In this document: positions 7,841 through 16,025 of the stretch, one piece after another
Layout: every line of letters begins with the position of its first letter
Position numbering within the stretch: the stretch's first letter is position 1
Source of the DNA: Virgibacillus_O sediminis
Lineage (GTDB): Bacteria; Bacillota; Bacilli; Bacillales; Amphibacillaceae
DNA: 64,000 nucleotides
Assembly: GCF_042643265.1 (NCBI RefSeq)
Contig: NZ_JBHRRZ010000017.1
Span: 1-64,000, forward strand
Direction of reading: 5' to 3'
The notes under the pieces: generated by a model
What the model saw: the letters and a program-made list of their open reading frames with translations, nothing else
Told to the model about the DNA's origin: nothing
The model's database searches: none
Translations under genes and position numbers: made by a program

Positions 7841-8104
7841 GTGGCAAATCGGCATGAATTTGAAAACAAGGAAGTCGGCCTGATTGACGTGCTTGATGTC
7901 GTGTTGGACAAGGGTGTCGCCATCAAAGGTGATCTAATCCTGTCCATCGCGGGTGTGGACCTCGTCTACCTGGATCTCCGGGTGCTGATTTCCTCGGTGG
8001 AAACCCTGATCGAGTCCAACCAGGAAACGGCGGAAGCCTTGTCTTCCAAAGAATTTGACCGGGAAAAGGAGGAATTGAACCGTGTCATCCATCAATCTGA
8101 ATAA
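7841..8104 (+). CDS. gvpS: Minor gas vesicle protein GvpS (GvpA-like)
   Basis: 87 residues from a GTG with GGAGG six bases upstream; an ATG at 7793 inside gvpL is rejected for lack of a site. The core VGLIDVLDVVLDKGVAIKGD and ILSIAGVDLVYLDLRVLISS is a GvpA-type fold, which makes it a minor shell or tip protein like GvpJ/M. A charged tail replaces the acidic tail of GvpB. It overlaps gvpK by 23 bases. Confidence 0.85.
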   Translation: MANRHEFENKEVGLIDVLDVVLDKGVAIKGDLILSIAGVDLVYLDLRVLISSVETLIESNQETAEALSSKEFDREKEELNRVIHQSE

Positions 8105-8408
8105 CGCTGGTTCCTTGAATGACCTGGACCACCGCCCAGAAAAAAGCGGCCGGATCCAGATCGATTCCGACAGTGCAGAAGAAGGCCTGGCCCAGCTGGT
8201 GCTTACCATCATCGAACTGCTGAGGCAGCTCGTCGAACGCCAGGCGATCCGACGCGTCGACGGAGGCACCTTGAGTGAAGAAGAAATTGAAAATATCGGC
8301 GTCGCCCTGATGAATCTCGATATGAAAATGGAAGAGCTGAAAGATATTTTCGGGCTGGATGATGAGGACTTGAACATCGACCTCGGCCCGCTTGGAAATC
8401 TACTATAA
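8082..8408 (+). CDS. gvpK: Gas vesicle protein GvpK
   Basis: 108 residues from GTG, with AAAGGAGG inside the end of gvpS. The region GRIQIDSDSAEEGLAQLVLT and IIELLRQLVERQAIRRVDGG then TLSEEEIENIG is the GvpK signature. GvpK is needed for normal vesicle shape or number in actinobacteria and Bacillus. Followed by gvpJ after 25 bases. Confidence 0.88.
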   Translation: MSSINLNNAGSLNDLDHRPEKSGRIQIDSDSAEEGLAQLVLTIIELLRQLVERQAIRRVDGGTLSEEEIENIGVALMNLDMKMEELKDIFGLDDEDLNIDLGPLGNLL

Positions 8409-8433
8409 ATCCACTCGAAAGGAGGCCATTGCC

Positions 8434-8760
8434 ATGGCCAGTGAACATTCACCCCAAACCATGAACCAATCCAGCAACCTCGTCGATGTCCTGGAAACCG
8501 TCCTCGATAAGGGGGTGGTCATCGCCGGTGACATCCGTGTCGGTATCGCCGACGTCGAGCTCCTGTCCATCAAAATTCGGCTGATCGTCGCCTCTGTCGA
8601 TAAAGCCAAGGAAATCGGCATGGACTGGTGGGAAAATGATCCATACCTCAATTCCCAAGCAGCCAAAAGCGAACAAAATCAGCTGAAGCAGGAAAACGAA
8701 CAGCTCCAGCAGCGGCTTGAAAGGCTGGAAAGCAAGTTGGGAGAAGACAGTCGGTTGTAG
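8434..8760 (+). CDS. gvpJ: Minor gas vesicle protein GvpJ (GvpA-like)
   Basis: 108 residues. ATG chosen because AAAGGAGG precedes it; the longer frame starts inside gvpK. GvpA-like core NLVDVLETVLDKGVVIAGDI and RVGIADVELLSIKIRLIVAS, then a C-terminal coiled coil (about 80-105, Gln/Glu/Leu rich). Likely a tip or nucleation protein. Last gene before the 21-bp repeat array that separates it from gvpT. Confidence 0.88.
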   Translation: MASEHSPQTMNQSSNLVDVLETVLDKGVVIAGDIRVGIADVELLSIKIRLIVASVDKAKEIGMDWWENDPYLNSQAAKSEQNQLKQENEQLQQRLERLESKLGEDSRL

Positions 8761-8815
8761 GATGAGGGTGAGCGGCGGGCGTGACGCTTGGGCTGTGGTG
8801 GGTGGCGGGATGCGG

Positions 8816-9036
8816 GCCCGAGTTGTGGAGGATGAGGCCCGAGTTGTGGAGGATGAGGCCCGAGTTGCCGGATGCGGGGCCCGAGTCCGGCAGTGTGGCG
8901 CCCGAGTTGAGGTGGGTGCGGCCCGAGTCCGGCAGTGTGGCGCCCGAGTCGCGGTGGGTGCGGCCCGAGTCGCGGGGTGCGGGGCCCGAGTCTGGCGGCG
9001 TGGCGCCCGAGTTGAGGTGGGTGAGGCCCGAATGCG
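8816..9036 (+). repeat. GC-rich 21-bp tandem array G inside the gvp cluster
   Basis: GCCCGA begins at 8816 and then exactly every 21 bases to 9026 (11 units), each followed by about 14 variable G-rich bases such as GTTGTGGAGGATGAG. Two unit types alternate in part (CCGGCAGTGTGGC and GAGGTGGGTGCG tails). The six-base core is nearly invariant. No gene is supported in this 342-base gap; the ORFs seen are repeat translations with no ribosome site. Confidence 0.9.
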
Positions 9037-9102
9037 ATAGGATGGGGTGTGCTTTTCCAAATCAATTATTTTATTAAATAAAATCTTTTAGGAGGGTTTA
9101 GC

Positions 9103-9711
9103 ATGAGTGAAGAAAAAAACAGTGAAAAGAAACTATACACACAGAAGGACGTGATTCGCGGGGGCATGATCGGCTATGCTCTTGGCGTGGCTACTACCCT
9201 ATTCATGGCGCCGAAGTCCGGGAAGGAAATGCGTGAAGATGTCAGCAGCCAGGCAGGCAATATCAAGGATAAGACTGTCACCAAATCCAGAGAGCTAAGC
9301 GATACTACCAGGGAAAAATATAACGAAATCAGCACCAATGCCCGCGATAAATATGACCAAATCCGTACTACTGCCAGCGACAAAACCAAACAGCTGAGCA
9401 GCAAAGTGAAAAAGCGTGACCAGCAACAAGGCGAACCACAGAACGAAGACGAAGAGCAAAATACAAACGACGACTCCCAGCTACAGTCAAATGATATGAA
9501 AGCAGCACAGGGGCAAGCGGATAACGGAAATTCCGATGGCGATGAAAACAGTAACAATCAGGAAGAAAACAGCAATGAAAGCAATGAAGAGGAAAAAGAT
9601 GCTTCCAAACCGAAAATAGACACCAAAACACCAACCAACAAAGCAAAAGCGCCTGTTAGAAAACAGTCGCCAAAAAAGAAAAACCAAGCAACACCAGCAG
9701 TGAAAGCTTAA
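9103..9711 (+). CDS. gvpT: Gas vesicle protein GvpT (YtxH-like)
   Basis: 202 residues, ATG behind TAGGAGGG. Residues 15-45 (DVIRGGMIGYALGVATTLFM then APKSGKEMR) are the YtxH/GvpT-type membrane or amphipathic segment. The next ~60 residues are a charged helix with repeated Asp/Lys/Thr heptads. The C-terminal half is low-complexity Asn/Glu/Asp/Ser with a basic Pro/Lys tail. Composition is more hydrophilic than neighbouring genes. Separated from gvpJ by array G, so it may have its own transcript. Confidence 0.75.
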   Translation: MSEEKNSEKKLYTQKDVIRGGMIGYALGVATTLFMAPKSGKEMREDVSSQAGNIKDKTVTKSRELSDTTREKYNEISTNARDKYDQIRTTASDKTKQLSSKVKKRDQQQGEPQNEDEEQNTNDDSQLQSNDMKAAQGQADNGNSDGDENSNNQEENSNESNEEEKDASKPKIDTKTPTNKAKAPVRKQSPKKKNQATPAVKA

Positions 9712-9775
9712 TCCTAATGTAAATGTTTGCCCGCACGTCTGGAGCGGGTAAACCATGAATAGGAGGCGATATACA

Positions 9776-9898
9776 ATGAGTGATAAAGATAAAAAAGATG
9801 TCATCCGTGATCCAAAAGACACAGAACAGGGGTCACAGCTTCAGGACAACCAAATGGATGAAGCTAAAGGCAATAAGGAAGAACAAAAAGAAGACTAA
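9776..9898 (+). CDS. 40-residue hydrophilic protein at the end of the gvp cluster
   Basis: ATG with AGGAGG nine bases upstream; reads MSDKDKKDVIRDPKDTEQGS followed by a Gln/Asp/Glu/Lys tail. It is entirely charged with no hydrophobic segment, probably disordered. It lies 64 bases after gvpT and four bases before a strong terminator, so it is probably translated as the last gene. It occupies the gvpU position but is too short and shows no likeness to GvpU. Confidence 0.6.
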   Translation: MSDKDKKDVIRDPKDTEQGSQLQDNQMDEAKGNKEEQKED

Positions 9899-9901
9899 TG
9901 C

Positions 9902-9936
9902 AGACAGCCACTCGTTGAAGAGTGGCTGTCTTTATT
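9902..9936 (+). terminator. Intrinsic terminator of the gvp cluster
   Basis: AGACAGCCACTC and GAGTGGCTGTCT form a perfect 12-bp stem with a six-base loop, followed by TTATT. Confidence 0.9.
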
Positions 9937-9961
9937 GGTGTGTGGGGGTTTGAAGTTTGGG

Positions 9962-10440
9962 TATCGGCAGGTGCTAAGGTTATCGGCAGTTGATACGGAA
10001 TATCGCTAGGTGCGACAGGGTATCGGCAGCTTACAGATTTTTTCGCTAGGTACACAAATTTATCCGCTGGTCACAAACGGTATCAGCACGCGCGACAGGG
10101 TATCGGCAACTTAATGATTTTATCGCCAGGTGAGCATATTTATCCGCTGGTCACGCGGGATATCGCTAGGTGCGACCGATTATCGGCAGCTGACAGATTT
10201 TTTCGCCAGGTGAATAACTTTATCCGGTGGTCACGCGCGATATCAGCACGTGCGACAGGTTATCAGCAACTGACAGATTTTTTCGCCAGGTGAGCATATT
10301 TATCCGCTGGTCACAAGCGGTATCAGCAAGAGCGCGCTTTTATCAGCACCTCACGCAATTTATCGCCAGGTATAAAAAATTATCCCCCGCCCGCGTTCGA
10401 TATCACCAGGTGTCACAGCTTATCCCCACCTCACTCACAT
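9962..10440 (+). repeat. 20-bp satellite-like array C with 80-bp higher-order repeat
   Basis: After one 19-base step, a TATC (or TTTC) core starts every 20 bases from 9981 to 10421 without a single indel, 24 units in all. Four monomer types recur in order: TATCGGCAGCTGACAG, TTTCGCCAGGTGAGCA, TATCCGCTGGTCACGC, TATCAGCACGTGCGAC. They give four 80-bp blocks at 10021, 10101, 10181 and 10261. The array lies between the gvp terminator and the convergent lipoprotein terminator, in a gene-free gap. Confidence 0.92.
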
Positions 10441-10504
10441 GATCCGCCGCTACCTACATATACTACCTGCCTAAAAGTCCGGCAGTCGTTCCCGCCTTCC
10501 AAGT

Positions 10505-10538
10505 AAAAAAGCAGAACGCTTGTCAAATGCCGTTCTGC
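10505..10538 (-). terminator. Terminator of the acidic lipoprotein gene
   Basis: GCAGAACG (10511-10518) pairs with CGTTCTGC (10531-10538); on the minus strand the stem is followed by six T. Confidence 0.85.
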
Positions 10539-10562
10539 TTCTTTTATACATGTATACAATTT

Positions 10563-10865
10563 TTACTGTTCGCCCATTCCACCGTCGCCGTTTTCATTTT
10601 CGCCGCCGGCTCCGCCGTTTCCATTGCCGTTGTTGCCATTATCCATTCCGCCATCTTCGCCCATGCCTTCATCTTCTTCTACTGGATTTTCATTGTTATT
10701 ATCATCTTCTTGGTTTAATGGCGCTTCATCTTCCTCTGTGGCAGGAGCTTCTTCTTCCATCATTTGATCGTCCTGCTGCTGGTCTTCTTCTGTAGTACCG
10801 CAAGCTGCAGCCAGGGACAGTGCCAAAACAGGGGCACCAAGTTTGATAAGCAATTTTCTATTCAT
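10563..10865 (-). CDS. Acidic low-complexity lipoprotein, unknown function
   Basis: 100 residues; ATG behind AAAGGAGG. Signal sequence with lipobox LAAAC (Cys22), so it should be lipid-anchored outside the membrane. The mature part is Glu/Asp/Gln rich and then Asn/Gly rich (DGGMDNGNNGNGNGGAGG), with no hydrophobic core, and is likely disordered. No family recognised. Monocistronic with its own terminator. Confidence 0.75.
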   Translation of the reverse strand: MNRKLLIKLGAPVLALSLAAACGTTEEDQQQDDQMMEEEAPATEEDEAPLNQEDDNNNENPVEEDEGMGEDGGMDNGNNGNGNGGAGGENENGDGGMGEQ

Positions 10866-11011
10866 GTTATGTTTTCCTCCTTTGTGGTTCGCTATCGCGA
10901 TTAGCTTAACCACTATCAAGGAAGTGATACATATTTTTTCCGGAAAATTTTTTTCTTATCGTTTGGGATACTGGCCGAATTTTTCAGGGCATGCTAGCTA
11001 CTAGTGGTGTT

Positions 11012-11431
11012 TTATTTAATTGCGAAGGTGATTTCCGCTTCACAGGCTACTTCGCCGTTTACTTTGGCAATGCCTTTTCCCTTGCCAATTGGGCCTTTTA
11101 TCCGGACAATGTCGACCTCGAGCTGCAGTTGGTCGCCTGGTCTTACCTGGCGTTTGAAGCGGCATTTGTCGACACCTGCCAGAAATCCGAGCTTGCCTTT
11201 ATTTGCTTCCATGCCGAGCACGCCGATGGCACCGACCTGGGCTAGTGCTTCAATGATCAGTACGCCTGGCATGACCGCATAGTCGGGAAAATGCCCTTGG
11301 AAAAACGGCTCATTTACCGATACATTTTTCAATCCGACCACACGCTTCCCCTCTTCCATTTCCGTCACTTTATCAACGAGAAGGAATGGATAACGGTGTG
11401 GGATGGTTTCTTTGATTTGTTCAATGTCCAT
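11012..11431 (-). CDS. fabZ: 3-hydroxyacyl-ACP dehydratase FabZ
   Basis: 139 residues, hot-dog fold enzyme of fatty-acid elongation in the cytoplasm. Catalytic His lies in PFFQGHFPDYAVMPGVL and the Glu in IIEALAQVGA, both intact; IPHRYPFLLVD is the family N-terminus. Same relative place as B. subtilis fabZ (ywpB), after flhO-flhP. No strong terminator follows. Confidence 0.95.
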   Translation of the reverse strand: MDIEQIKETIPHRYPFLLVDKVTEMEEGKRVVGLKNVSVNEPFFQGHFPDYAVMPGVLIIEALAQVGAIGVLGMEANKGKLGFLAGVDKCRFKRQVRPGDQLQLEVDIVRIKGPIGKGKGIAKVNGEVACEAEITFAIK

Positions 11432-11549
11432 GATAAGATCTCTCCTTCGTTATTACTGTCTGCCCCATTATACCAAAGTTATGTTTGCCTATCCGCTCAA
11501 AAAGGAATGAAACCAATAATACGGCAGCTTAAAGTAAGGAGGATGCCGA

Positions 11550-11696
11550 ATGCTTTGGACGATTCTACTCATATTGCTGGCTCTTTGGGTGCTTGGCCTT
11601 GTATTTGAAATTGCCGGGGGCCTCGTCCATATCCTGCTGGTGATCGCACTCATTGTCCTGATCTATCGTCTGATTACGGGCAACCGGAGGACTTAG
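11550..11696 (+). CDS. Small hydrophobic membrane protein (lmo0937-like)
   Basis: 48 residues; AGTAAGGAGG precedes the ATG. Two transmembrane helices (about 3-20 and 25-42) separated by EIAGGL, and a basic tail RLITGNRRT. The pattern LALWVLGLVF..AGGLVHILLV matches the short lmo0937-type protein family of Firmicutes, of unknown role. Divergent from fabZ and convergent with the next gene, with which it shares a terminator. Confidence 0.75.
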   Translation: MLWTILLILLALWVLGLVFEIAGGLVHILLVIALIVLIYRLITGNRRT

Positions 11697-11704
11697 CCTC
11701 ACAC

Positions 11705-11746
11705 AAAAAGCATCCTGATTTCACGCTTGAAATCAGGATGCTTTTT
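11705..11746. terminator. Bidirectional terminator
   Basis: A 19-bp perfect stem (AAAAAGCATCCTGATTTCA and its complement) with a four-base loop. The A and T runs on either side let it end both the plus-strand small membrane gene and the minus-strand EpuA-like gene, whose stop overlaps it. Confidence 0.92.
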
Positions 11747-12071
11747 AATTGGTGCCCTGGAAAACAATTTCATAAATATGCTGCCAGGTATCTTTTCTCA
11801 ATATCTCCATCGGATGTCCATCACCAAGCACACTGTAACCAATCATGAGGCCGACAATCAATGCCATGGCCGCAAGCAGTATGACCACGATGACACGCAG
11901 CCAAATCGGAAAGGCACGGCGTCTCCGCTGGAAACTTGCCAGGCTTTCTTCCTGCTTCTGCTCCTTCCATTCTTTCCGGGATGTGGCATCTGTGGCCGGC
12001 TTGGCCGACTGGTTCTTTTTCGACTTTTTATAGGCTTTCCTTGATTGCTGCTCTGATTGGTTATTTGACAT
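11745..12071 (-). CDS. EpuA-like small membrane protein (RNA polymerase beta-subunit-annotated family)
   Basis: 108 residues from the ATG with AAGGAGTC upstream; a longer frame starts outside the site. The N-terminal 55 residues are polar and Lys/Gln/Ser rich, followed by RRRRAFPIW and one transmembrane helix (about 58-80), then a short extracellular tail GDGHPMEILRKDTWQHIYEI. This layout matches the EpuA family, commonly annotated as DNA-directed RNA polymerase subunit beta without biochemical proof. Downstream of flhP in the mbl-flhO-flhP group. Confidence 0.65.
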   Translation of the reverse strand: MSNNQSEQQSRKAYKKSKKNQSAKPATDATSRKEWKEQKQEESLASFQRRRRAFPIWLRVIVVILLAAMALIVGLMIGYSVLGDGHPMEILRKDTWQHIYEIVFQGTN

Positions 12072-12156
12072 CGGCTGTGACTCCTTAATTCTCGACAAAA
12101 TACGTAATCTGGCTAAATTGTATCATATTTTCATAGATGAATCACGGACTATCGAT

Positions 12157-12984
12157 TCATCCTCTCAGCTGGCTGATCAGGCCGGCCATCTGGTCCCCCA
12201 TGGAAATGGTCCGGGAATTGAATTGATAGGAACGCTGGGCCATTATGAGATCGTTCATCTCCTTGGCCATATCCACATTGGACTGCTCCAGTGCCCCGCT
12301 CTGTATCAAATCACCAGCCGGGGCAGCTCCCTGAATAATGTCACCCACATTAAAACCGCTATTCGCCGGCACGCGGAAGTAGCTGTCCCCTGCCGCTTCC
12401 AGCAGGCGCGGACGGACAGCTTCCACTACATCGAGGGTACCTTCCAGCTGCTGCTGGCCATTACGGGTGGTCATCACCCGGCCATCCGGATTTATTTGGA
12501 TCGCTTCAAATCCTTCCTCTATGACAATCGGTCCGTCCTGGCCGACCACCGGACTGCCATCCGCGGCGGACAGCACAAGGTCTCCCTGATTATTAAGCTG
12601 ATTCAGGTAGAAAGAGCCGTTCCGGGTATAGCGCGTTTCTGAATTGCCATTTTCGGTCACCTGGATTTGAAAATAATGCCGGTCATTCAACAGAGCGGCA
12701 TCCAGTGCTCTGCCGGTTTCGGCAATCGCTCCGCTCGTCTGGTTGGCAGTAATCGAGCCGAGTCCCGCTCCCGTACCGACCCTGATGCCATCCGGTGTCC
12801 GGCGGCCTTCATTGTTTGCCGGGTGCTTCATATTGTCGATCTGCTGATAAAGCAGGGAGGAAAATTCCCCTTGGCGGCTTTTATATCCGGTTGTCTGGCT
12901 GTTGGCCAGGTTGTTTCCTATAACATCCATCTTCTGTTGCAGCTGATTCATTGTCACAGCTGCCTGGATCATCGGGTTGGACAT
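12157..12984 (-). CDS. flhP: Flagellar hook-basal body protein FlhP
   Basis: 275 residues, FlgG/FlgF-like rod protein, exported through the flagellar apparatus. The N-terminal MNQLQQKMDVIGNNLANSQT followed by TGYK is the flagellar rod motif; the C-terminal LEQSNVDMAKEMNDLIMAQR helix is the matching coiled-coil end. ATG behind AAAGGAG. It pairs with flhO upstream, as in B. subtilis, away from the main flagellar operons. Confidence 0.92.
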   Translation of the reverse strand: MSNPMIQAAVTMNQLQQKMDVIGNNLANSQTTGYKSRQGEFSSLLYQQIDNMKHPANNEGRRTPDGIRVGTGAGLGSITANQTSGAIAETGRALDAALLNDRHYFQIQVTENGNSETRYTRNGSFYLNQLNNQGDLVLSAADGSPVVGQDGPIVIEEGFEAIQINPDGRVMTTRNGQQQLEGTLDVVEAVRPRLLEAAGDSYFRVPANSGFNVGDIIQGAAPAGDLIQSGALEQSNVDMAKEMNDLIMAQRSYQFNSRTISMGDQMAGLISQLRG

Positions 12985-13099
12985 AGAGATTCTCCTTTTT
13001 CTTCACGAAACAGGACAAAGCGCCCTGCCGTCATATTTTCCCCACAGCTAACACGGCTGCGGTTATTGACCATATCTTCCTTCTGCCGCTATCCGCTAT

Positions 13100-13903
13100 C
13101 TATCCCAACCGCCCGATTTCCGAGACAGCCTTGCCCATGCTTTCATCATATGCACGAAGGACACGCTGATTCATCTCAAAATTGCGGTATGTCTCCATCA
13201 TCTGGGTCATGGACTGCAGCGAGTCGACATTCGACCTCTCCAGATGCCCCTGATGGATTTGAAAATTCCCATTTGCAGGAGCCAGTTCTGCTTCGCTGGC
13301 AAATAGGCCATTGCCCTCCTTGGCCAATTCATTGGCATCAGGCGTATAAGCAATGCCCAACGGCACATCGCCGCCCGCTGTCTGAAGAACCCCATCGCCC
13401 GTTACGGTGAATTCCATCCCGTTCGTCTGAATCGGATTCCCTGCCTCATCCAGCACATAATATCCTTGGCTGGTGGTCAGGAATCCTGCACCATCGACGG
13501 TGAAATTACCGTTCCGGGTGTACCGCTCCTCGCCAGCTGCATTCTGGACGGTGAAAAACAGGCCGCCCTCTTCATCCGGCAAATCCCCGTTGACAATCGC
13601 CAAATCGGTAGTGATGCCTGTTTCTCTGATATCCCCCTGGCTGTGGTTCGGTGTATGCTCCTGGACGTAGACACCCGTATTCAATGACCCGATCGGGTGG
13701 CTGTCCATCGCCCTGTATCCCCGGGTGACCGGCAGCTCTGTTGATCCCATCTTCTGGATCAACAGCTCCGGAAATGCCCGTAATGAAGACTGATCCGCCT
13801 TATATCCCGGCGTATTTGCATTTGCAATATTGTTCGACAATGCCTCTTGATGGCGCTGCTGAGCCATCATGCCGCTTGCGGCTGTATAAAAACCTCTCAA
13901 CAA
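13100..13903 (-). CDS. flhO: Flagellar hook-basal body protein FlhO
   Basis: 267 residues from TTG, chosen because GGGGG lies eight bases upstream and the protein then begins LLRGFYTAASGMM like other FlhO proteins; a GTG five codons earlier is the alternative. LSNNIANANTPGYKAD is the rod-protein motif, and LERSNVDSLQSMTQMMETYR the C-terminal helix. It lies 78 bases after mbl on the same strand, probably one transcript with mbl and flhP. Confidence 0.9.
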   Translation of the reverse strand: MLRGFYTAASGMMAQQRHQEALSNNIANANTPGYKADQSSLRAFPELLIQKMGSTELPVTRGYRAMDSHPIGSLNTGVYVQEHTPNHSQGDIRETGITTDLAIVNGDLPDEEGGLFFTVQNAAGEERYTRNGNFTVDGAGFLTTSQGYYVLDEAGNPIQTNGMEFTVTGDGVLQTAGGDVPLGIAYTPDANELAKEGNGLFASEAELAPANGNFQIHQGHLERSNVDSLQSMTQMMETYRNFEMNQRVLRAYDESMGKAVSEIGRLG

Positions 13904-13980
13904 GATGATTTCCCCCACATCTTTTTATAACAATTTTCGTATGGCTATGGGCAGCAGTTTTAGTTTTCTATCGGTTCGGT

Positions 13981-14982
13981 TTAGCCGATTCTTCTACGTT
14001 CAATTTTATCGATATTTTCCAGCATGATCCCTGTCCCTTTGGCAACACAGTGCATCGGCTCATCTGCAATGAATACCGGTACTTTCAATTCCTCGGCAAG
14101 CAGCTGATCAATTCCGTGGATCATCGCCCCGCCGCCTGTCAGGATGACCCCGCGGTCGATAATATCTGCAGATAATTCAGGCGGAGTGCGTTCCAGCACG
14201 GATTTGGCCGCCTGGACAATTAGCGAGACGGATTCCCTAAGCGCAGCCTCCACTTCGTCGGAATAAACGGTGATGGTCCTTGGCAGACCGCTGACCATAT
14301 CCCGGCCGCGAATCTCGATTTCCTCAGAGCGCGCTCCCTCGTATACGGTAGCCACATTGATTTTGATATCTTCTGCCGTACGCTCACCAATCAGGAGTTT
14401 GTACTTCTTCTTTATGTATTGAAGAATTTCCTGATCAAATTTATCCCCGGCCATCTTAATCGACTCTGACGTCACGATATCCCCCATGGAGAGCACCGCC
14501 ACATCCGTCGTGCCGCCACCAATATCAACGACCATGTTTCCGCTCGGCTGGAAGATCTCCATGCCGGCCCCGATAGCAGCCACTTTCGGCTCCTCTTCCA
14601 GGTAGACCTTCTTGCCGCCTGACTTCTCGGCCGCTTCCTTGATCGCCTTCTGCTCGACCTTCGTAATATTCGTCGGGCAGCAGATCAGCATCCTCGGCTT
14701 GGTCAAAAGCCCTTTTACATTTATTTTATTGATAAAATGCCTTAACATCGCTTCAGTTACATCAAAATCAGCAATAACCCCATCCTTCAGCGGACGGATT
14801 GCATCAATATTTCCCGGCGTCCTGCCGACCATGCGCCTTGCCGCTTCACCGACCTCAAGCACCTTGCCAGTCTGGCGGTCCATGGCAACGACAGACGGTT
14901 CATCCAGGACAATCCCTTTCCCTTTAACATGGATCAGCACATTGGCTGTTCCAAGATCAATTCCAATATCTCTGGAAAACAT
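13981..14982 (-). CDS. mbl: MreB-like actin homologue Mbl
   Basis: 333 residues; ATG with AGGAGG nine bases upstream (the longer frame is not initiated). Bacterial actin guiding peptidoglycan synthesis at the membrane. Phosphate 1 motif DIGIDLGTANVLIHVKGKGI, phosphate 2 MVVDIGGGTTDVAVLS and adenosine motif GVILTGGGAMIHGID are all intact. Located after spoIIID as in B. subtilis. Confidence 0.95.
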   Translation of the reverse strand: MFSRDIGIDLGTANVLIHVKGKGIVLDEPSVVAMDRQTGKVLEVGEAARRMVGRTPGNIDAIRPLKDGVIADFDVTEAMLRHFINKINVKGLLTKPRMLICCPTNITKVEQKAIKEAAEKSGGKKVYLEEEPKVAAIGAGMEIFQPSGNMVVDIGGGTTDVAVLSMGDIVTSESIKMAGDKFDQEILQYIKKKYKLLIGERTAEDIKINVATVYEGARSEEIEIRGRDMVSGLPRTITVYSDEVEAALRESVSLIVQAAKSVLERTPPELSADIIDRGVILTGGGAMIHGIDQLLAEELKVPVFIADEPMHCVAKGTGIMLENIDKIERRRIG

Positions 14983-15149
14983 GATCAAAATCCTCCTAGT
15001 ATAAATAACTGTCTTACCTCTGTCAAAAAACCTGATACTGCTAATACTATATTTTACCACAGTTTTCAACAATTAACTGCTGTTTCCTAAAATTTTTAGG
15101 AAAGCCTTGATCGGGTGTTTTTCAGGTGTGGTTTGGCGGGGGGTGGTGG

Positions 15150-15220
15150 GTATCTGGGGGGTGCTGCCGATTAACCGATCCCCCGCCGATACCCTCTCCA
15201 CACCAGCCCATCCCAAGCAC
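15150..15220 (-). repeat. Remnant of the 20-bp repeat family
   Basis: Two monomers (CTGCCGATTAACCG and CCGCCGATACCC, GAT cores 19 bases apart) lie between the spoIIID terminator and the mbl promoter region. Orientation matches the minus-strand arrays D-F. Confidence 0.5.
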
Positions 15221-15246
15221 CATCCACACCACCACTTAATTCACCC

Positions 15247-15275
15247 AAAAAACCCAGCCTCTTGGGCTGGGTTTT
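15247..15275 (-). terminator. Terminator of spoIIID
   Basis: AAAACCCAGCC and GGCTGGGTTTT form an 11-bp stem with a five-base loop; a six-T run follows on the minus strand. Confidence 0.9.
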
Positions 15276-15316
15276 ATCCGTCTATTTTTCGATATACCTT
15301 CCTCTATCCATATCAA

Positions 15317-15598
15317 TCACCCTATCGGCTTTGCTTCGCCTCCTTCAGGTGCTGGGATTTTATATTTTTTCCGGGTTGCCTCTCCTCCGCGCAGATGGCG
15401 GATGGATTTGTGGTATTCGAGGATTTCCTTGACCTGATTGGCCAGCTCGGGATTTATTTCTGGTAAACGTTCCGTCAGATCTTTGTGGACTGTGCTTTTG
15501 GACACACCAAATTCTTTGGCTATCACCCGGACTGTTTTTTTGGACTCGACGACATACTCGCCTATCCGGACTGTCCTTTCTTTGATGTAATCATGCAC
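15317..15598 (-). CDS. spoIIID: Sporulation transcription regulator SpoIIID
   Basis: 93 residues from GTG with GGGAGG upstream; the protein then starts VHDYIKERTVRIGEYVVESK like B. subtilis SpoIIID. It is the mother-cell DNA-binding protein that reshapes sigma-E gene expression. The helix-turn-helix is VRVIAKEFGVSKSTVHKDLT, and the conserved basic IRHLRGGEATRKKYK region follows. Only the far C-terminus differs (IPAPEGGEAKPIG). Confidence 0.96.
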   Translation of the reverse strand: MHDYIKERTVRIGEYVVESKKTVRVIAKEFGVSKSTVHKDLTERLPEINPELANQVKEILEYHKSIRHLRGGEATRKKYKIPAPEGGEAKPIG

Positions 15599-16025
15599 AC
15601 CGTTCGCCTCCCTGTGTAGGTATTTCTGAGGTGTATTTGAGACAAGGTGCAAGTTATCTTGTGGCTGGCGATCTGGACAAGGTCAAAAGGATATGGTTGA
15701 AGTCCTGTACAAAGATAAGATATGAATAGAAGGAACGGTGTTGTGGAAAACCGCTTGTATATAACAGAATCTTCAGTATATTTTCCCGGCACTACTGGGC
15801 ATAAGATTCATTGCTGGGTATGTAGAAAAGCCACACAAGCTCTCACCTCAGACACTTCTGTATGCTTGGTTTGTATATGTTTATTACCAGGGGGAGGGGT
15901 TTATGCTTAGTTTTTGTGCATAAATCTGCGGGACTGGCCATTTTTTACAATTCCGTTACAATTCCCGCACCAAGGCGCGAGGAAATTTGGCCGGTGCTCA
16001 GAAACGCGGGCAGATCGACTCGCCT
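15599..16025. other. Gene-free stretch upstream of spoIIID
   Basis: About 430 bases hold the spoIIID promoter region. No credible gene, RNA hairpin set or repeat array is visible. A short ORF at 15722-15910 (+) lacks a ribosome site. Confidence 0.5.

Noticed and set aside
8717..9077. ORFs with Arg/Ala/Val or Pro/Glu repeats on both strands of array G
   Set aside because: 21 bp is seven codons, so any frame gives a repeated peptide; no ribosome site.
1031..10440. CRISPR arrays
   Set aside because: Monomers of 20-21 bp follow one another without unique spacers, and no cas genes are present.
11745..12098. Start of the EpuA-like gene at 12098
   Set aside because: The AAGGAGTC site precedes the ATG at 12071, nine codons later.
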